Assembly: GCA_034667465.1 (NCBI GenBank)
Contig: JAXDJV010000031.1
Coordinates: 5,776 to 69,775 of the forward strand
Length of the DNA: 64,000 nt
Source of the DNA: JAOBAU01 sp034667465
GTDB lineage: Bacteria; Acidobacteriota; Thermoanaerobaculia; Gp7-AA8
Direction: 5' to 3'
A program made the position numbers and the translations under genes. The notes below the pieces were generated by a model. That model had not been told where the DNA came from. It worked only from the letters and a program-made list of their open reading frames with translations, and did no database searches. This document shows positions 60,536 to 64,000 of this stretch, piece by piece. Each line of letters opens with the position of its first letter. Position 1 is the first letter of the stretch.

Positions 60536-61402
60536 GTGGAGAATCACCGAGTGCTCGAACCTTATCCCAGCCGCGAAACTGTTCTCGGCGCGCTGCCGAT
60601 CATCCGCGCGCTGCCGGTGCGCGGGCGGCGGCTGATCGGGCGCTGGTGTTTTCTCGATCGCTACGGACCGCTTTCGTTCAGCGGCGAGAAACCGATGGAC
60701 GTCGCGCCGCATCCGCACATCGGATTGCAGACTGTCTCGTGGCTGCTGGAAGGGGAAGTCGTCCATCACGACACGCTCGGCTGCGAGGCGGTCGTCCGTC
60801 CCGGCGGCGTGAATCTGATGACGGCCGGCCGCGGCATCGCACATTCGGAAGAAACGCCGTCTCGTCATGGCGACCGGCTCAGCGGCGTGCAGCTCTGGAT
60901 CGCGATGCGCGACGCCGAGCGCAACGTCGCGCCGTCGTTCGACCACATCGCCGAAGTGCCGCGCGATGAATATCGCGGCGGACTCGCGCAGCGCTTCATC
61001 GAGCAGCCCGATCTCGCCGGCATCGACGTGCAGATTCATCGCGGCGAGACGCTCACGCTGCCGGTCAACTCATCGTACGAGCATGGCATCTTCATCCTCG
61101 ACGGCGATGCCGAGCTCGAAGGTCAATGTATTGACGGTCGGACGCTCTGGTATCGCGCGCCCGGTGCGGGCGAACTGACGTTCCGCAGTGCCGGCGGCGT
61201 GCGCATCCTGATTCTCGGTGGCGTGCCGTTCGACGAGCCGGTGCTGATGTGGTGGAACTTCGTGGCGCGGACGCGTGACGAGATCGCCGCCGCACGTGAT
61301 GACTGGCAGGCCGGCCGCTTCGGTGTCGTGCGCGGTTACAACGGCGCGCCGATCGACGCGCCGCCGCTCGCACACATCGCAGCGCCGAATCCCGCCAGCT
61401 GA
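60536..61402 (+). CDS. pirin-family protein
   Basis: 288 residues from a GTG at 60536. Bicupin pirin fold: metal site PHPHIGLQTVSWLLEGEVVHHDTLG with three His, and NLMTAGRGIAHSEE with a fourth His and Glu. The C-terminal cupin is less conserved. Bacterial pirins such as YhhW act as quercetin dioxygenases or as regulators. The stop is 3 nt from the stop of the convergent SH3 gene. The GTG lies near the divergent ECF start, so the short gap holds both promoters. Confidence 0.9.
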   Translation: MENHRVLEPYPSRETVLGALPIIRALPVRGRRLIGRWCFLDRYGPLSFSGEKPMDVAPHPHIGLQTVSWLLEGEVVHHDTLGCEAVVRPGGVNLMTAGRGIAHSEETPSRHGDRLSGVQLWIAMRDAERNVAPSFDHIAEVPRDEYRGGLAQRFIEQPDLAGIDVQIHRGETLTLPVNSSYEHGIFILDGDAELEGQCIDGRTLWYRAPGAGELTFRSAGGVRILILGGVPFDEPVLMWWNFVARTRDEIAAARDDWQAGRFGVVRGYNGAPIDAPPLAHIAAPNPAS

Positions 61403-61405
61403 CGT

Positions 61406-62416
61406 CTACATATCTTCGAGCTTCGTCCAGCCCGCTTTCTTCGTCACGTCGCACGGCTCTTTCGTGCAGACCTCAAACTCGGAGATCGGATGGATTTCCC
61501 AGAGACTGAAGCGTTTCGGCTGGCCGTTGAGATTGCGTTTCGGGTTGCTGTTGACGCGATGGGCGTTGTCGTAGAACAGCTGCCCGGTGATGCGGACGCG
61601 CTGCTTTGTTCTCGCCACTTTGCCGAGCGCGGTGGTCGACCAGCCGTCCGGCCGCTCCTGCGGAATCATCTCGACGACGATCCCCTGGAACTCGCTGTTC
61701 TCCGCATCGTCGGAGATGGTGATGTGGATGTCGTTGTTTACGACGCCGCTCAGTCCGCAGTTCACCGATTCGCCGCCGTTCGGATGCGGTTTGCCGACGA
61801 TGAAGCCGCTGACGATGACTTCGCTCCGCTCGCCGAGCGTGGCAGTGCCGACCTTCAGTTTCTTTATGGACTCGCGATCTTCTTCGTCGAGCTCCGACGC
61901 CTGGCCGACGACTTTGTCGGCCGCGGTCTGCAAGCCGGCGAAGGTTTTCAGCGTCACCTGTTTCACCGCACCGCTCGGCGGACCGTGTTTGACGATGTTG
62001 AAGATGCCGTGAGTGTCATCGGCCGCCATACAGCCGCTCGGCGGACACGTCTTGAGATTCGGGAAGCACGACGCCTTCTTCGCCTGCGCGGCGAGTGCGA
62101 ACATTTTCGGCGAGAGCACAGCGCCGTTGTCGGGCGCTTTGACGAAGTGACGATCGACCCAGCCCTTTCCGTCAGCGGTGCGGACGCGCACCCAGCCGCC
62201 GGGACTCATGCCGATGATCTGCACATCGGTTCCGGCCTTCAGCGTCGCGGTCGTTGTGCCGCCCGGCGAGTCGTGCATCCGGACGTCGCTGGCAATCTGC
62301 GCCAACACTTTTTCCTGCGACGGCTCCACGTCGTCATCGACCGGCTCGACCTCTTCCTGTTGCGCGAACGCGGCAACCGACATCAACAGACAGATGGCAA
62401 CGAACAGGCTTTTCAT
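61406..62416 (-). CDS. secreted protein with an SH3 domain
   Basis: 336 residues. Signal peptide about 1-19 (ending AFA), an acidic stretch (EEVEPVDDDVEPSQE), and a bacterial SH3 domain (about 38-95, VRMHDSPGGTTTATLKAGTDVQIIGMSPGGWVRVRTADGKGWV). The rest (about 100-336) has six or more Cys, a SGFIVGKPHPNGGESVNCGLSG core and an unusual basic, beta-rich C terminus (FSLWEIHPISEFEVC). This second domain is not recognised; its HP motif and pairing of Cys suggest an extracytoplasmic enzyme or binding protein. Likely periplasmic or surface. Confidence 0.78.
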   Translation of the reverse strand: MKSLFVAICLLMSVAAFAQQEEVEPVDDDVEPSQEKVLAQIASDVRMHDSPGGTTTATLKAGTDVQIIGMSPGGWVRVRTADGKGWVDRHFVKAPDNGAVLSPKMFALAAQAKKASCFPNLKTCPPSGCMAADDTHGIFNIVKHGPPSGAVKQVTLKTFAGLQTAADKVVGQASELDEEDRESIKKLKVGTATLGERSEVIVSGFIVGKPHPNGGESVNCGLSGVVNNDIHITISDDAENSEFQGIVVEMIPQERPDGWSTTALGKVARTKQRVRITGQLFYDNAHRVNSNPKRNLNGQPKRFSLWEIHPISEFEVCTKEPCDVTKKAGWTKLEDM

Positions 62417-62467
62417 GACGTGCTCCTCTATCTGAGGAGGGACGCCAGCTCAGCTTTTCCACACCCG

Positions 62468-63952
62468 CTACGTCGCCTGGCGCAGAAGCTCGCCGCTCGC
62501 CGCTTTGTTTTTCTTCAGCACCATTGCGCGGATCCAGTCGAAGATCTCCGGATCGGCGAGCCGCAGCGTGACGAGATAGACGCTGCCGCCGATGGCGAGT
62601 CCGCCGGCCAGTTGCGCGATCGGCGTCAGGTGCGGCGTCCAGTGCATCCAGCCGAAAAGCGCGGCGCTCATCGCCGTCGCGGCGACGGCGCTCCGCGAGA
62701 ACGCGGCGCCGATCGAGACGAACGAGATGCCGATGATGCGTGAGGCGATCAGCGTCGTGACGAGCGCGCCGAGGCCGTAGACGATCGTCATCGCCGCGGC
62801 GACGGCGGTGGCGCTGAATTGCGCGCCGATGATCACCGCCGGAATGAGCGCGATCGCTTTCGCGACGAACAGCCAGACCAGGACGTTGATGCGTCCCGTC
62901 GCCTTGAGCACGTTGCCGACTTCATCGAGCCCGCGGAAGCCGACGTAGAGCGCGAGCATCGACAGGATCGGCGCGGCCGCGGCCCACTGCGGTCCGAAGA
63001 ATACGAGGATGATCGGTGATGAGAGGAAGAAGAGACCGAGCGATGACGGCAACGTCAGCGATGCCACGCAGCGGGTCGCGACGAGGTACGCGCCGCCGAC
63101 GTCTCTCCCTTCCGCGTGGAGTTGCGAGAAGGCGGGGAAGAGCGCCTGCGCGGTCACCCAGATGATGACCATCACGCTCGAGTCGGGGATGCGCGACGCC
63201 ATCTGATAGAGGCCGAGTGTCGCAACGCCGAGGAAGCGGCCGACCGCGATGACGTCCATGTAGAACATGAACGCGCCGAGGATCTGGATGGCGACGATGC
63301 TCCGTCCGTAGCGAAGCATCGGTGCGACGAGATCGGATGGAATGCTTCGCGTCGGCCGCCACGGAATCACGATCCAGAGCAGCAGCGTCCAGGAGATCAA
63401 TCCTGCGACGTGACCGATGACGAGCGACCAGACGCCGAAGCCGAGCCACGCGAAGATCAGAGAGACGATCGCCTTGATGCCGGTCAGCGCGAGCTCGGGG
63501 ATGGAGCGCTCGCGGAAACGAAGGTCCTTCTGCGCGAGTGCGTCGTGCGTGTTGCCGAGCGCTTTGATGATGGTGGTGATGGAGAGCGCGCGCAGGATGA
63601 GCGTGCCGTCGGGCTCATGAAAAAACGTCGCGATGTGCGGCGCGAGGATGAATGTGAGACCGCACCAGAGGACGCCGGACAATATGTTGACGATCAGCGA
63701 GGTCTGCGCGGCGTCGTCGCGGCGTTCCGGCCAGTAGACGAGAGCGGCGCCGGCGCCGAAATCGCCGATGACTTCGACGAAGGTCAGGTAGACCATCGCG
63801 AAGCCGAGCAGGCCGAAGTCGTGGGGGTGGAGGACGCGGGCGAGGAGCATCAGCCCGCCGAGCGTCAGGACGCGTTTTCCCATCGCGCCGACGAAGCCCC
63901 ACACCGCCGCGCGAAACGTCCTGCGGCCTACGTCGGGTGCGGTGTCAGTCAT
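62468..63952 (-). CDS. Wzx-type lipid-linked oligosaccharide flippase
   Basis: 494 residues with about 12-14 membrane segments and the MOP/PST layout of WzxC-like flippases: TFRAAVWGFVGAMGKRVLTLGGLMLLARVLHPHDFGLLGFAMVYL at the start and FRGLDEVGNVLKATGRINVL late. These move undecaprenyl-linked oligosaccharides to the periplasmic face for O-antigen or capsule. No polymerase or glycosyltransferase adjoins it here; neighbours may lie beyond the window. Short C-terminal basic tail. Confidence 0.9.
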   Translation of the reverse strand: MTDTAPDVGRRTFRAAVWGFVGAMGKRVLTLGGLMLLARVLHPHDFGLLGFAMVYLTFVEVIGDFGAGAALVYWPERRDDAAQTSLIVNILSGVLWCGLTFILAPHIATFFHEPDGTLILRALSITTIIKALGNTHDALAQKDLRFRERSIPELALTGIKAIVSLIFAWLGFGVWSLVIGHVAGLISWTLLLWIVIPWRPTRSIPSDLVAPMLRYGRSIVAIQILGAFMFYMDVIAVGRFLGVATLGLYQMASRIPDSSVMVIIWVTAQALFPAFSQLHAEGRDVGGAYLVATRCVASLTLPSSLGLFFLSSPIILVFFGPQWAAAAPILSMLALYVGFRGLDEVGNVLKATGRINVLVWLFVAKAIALIPAVIIGAQFSATAVAAAMTIVYGLGALVTTLIASRIIGISFVSIGAAFSRSAVAATAMSAALFGWMHWTPHLTPIAQLAGGLAIGGSVYLVTLRLADPEIFDWIRAMVLKKNKAASGELLRQAT

Positions 63953-63972
63953 CGCCAGCGAAGTAACTATGG

Positions 63973-64000
63973 GGTCAGGTCTGAAAACTTAAGCTGGCCC
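63973..64000 (+). other. possible edge of a mobile element at the window end
   Basis: The last 28 bases contain GGGGTCAGGTCTGAAAAC, which I recall from the terminal sequences upstream of REP-associated tyrosine transposases and similar short elements. Only the edge is visible; the identity is uncertain. Confidence 0.35.

Overview
The window is high-GC chromosomal DNA with short intergenic gaps and many overlapping start/stop codons. It carries an Oar-type TonB receptor with an N-terminal carboxypeptidase-regulatory domain, several hybrid sensor kinases, a MacAB-type exporter under a LytTR two-component system, ECF sigma factors, and many secreted proteins without clear relatives. This mix fits Acidobacteriota or a neighbouring phylum of soil or sediment bacteria. 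That placement is an inference from gene style; there is no rRNA or other phylogenetic marker here.

Layout. 1-7.5 kb: end of a polytopic membrane protein, DUF2721 protein, phosphohexomutase, a REC-GGDEF-EAL regulator coupled to RNase Z, a tRNA-Ala(CGC) behind a near-consensus promoter, and two secreted proteins. 7.5-13.4 kb (minus): a compact six-gene redox operon with two GMC flavoprotein oxidoreductases, a sorbitol-dehydrogenase-type small subunit, a cupin, an orphan protein and a VioB-like ferritin-fold protein. 13.6-23.9 kb (minus): a probable exopolysaccharide locus with a jacalin-like lectin, a TPR/beta-barrel exporter, a BcsA-like GT2 synthase, a membrane-anchored GH26 hydrolase, a six-repeat surface protein, a small secreted protein and a TonB receptor. 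24-32.4 kb: a three-PAS hybrid kinase, MacB/LolD-like permease, ATPase and adaptor, a Spy/CpxP-like protein, and a LytS/LytTR pair. A near-identical AlgR-like motif precedes the adaptor gene and lies between the spy-like gene and the kinase.

32.5-41.3 kb: RidA and class V aminotransferase divergent from a LysR regulator; dienelactone hydrolase divergent from a GlxA-type regulator; an ECF42 sigma factor divergent from DinB and DGPF (YCII) genes; a dihaem cytochrome c; OsmC and ACT-domain proteins. 41.3-44.7 kb: a tightly coupled four-gene unit with an ice-binding-like DUF3494 adhesin, a zinc-ribbon membrane protein, a secreted protein and a probable outer-membrane protein. 44.7-47.1 kb: DoxX and cupin genes divergent from a MocR regulator. 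47.1-49.4 kb: a three-gene module (422-residue unknown, Xre/MbcA antitoxin, RES toxin) behind a promoter overlaid by 12-bp-period repeats. 49.5-54.1 kb: a 1519-residue Cache-type membrane sensor.

54.1-64 kb: an orphan protein, a hybrid kinase and a MetE-like protein in one operon; an ECF sigma/membrane-protein/serine-hydrolase operon whose hydrolase is frameshifted; a pirin, an SH3-domain protein and a Wzx-like flippase. The window ends in a sequence resembling the edge of a mobile element.

The best candidates for undescribed systems are the Xre-RES module with its extra 422-residue gene, the DUF3494 operon, the lectin-synthase-GH26 exopolysaccharide locus, and the two-GMC/VioB-like operon. 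No CRISPR array, rRNA or complete insertion sequence was seen.
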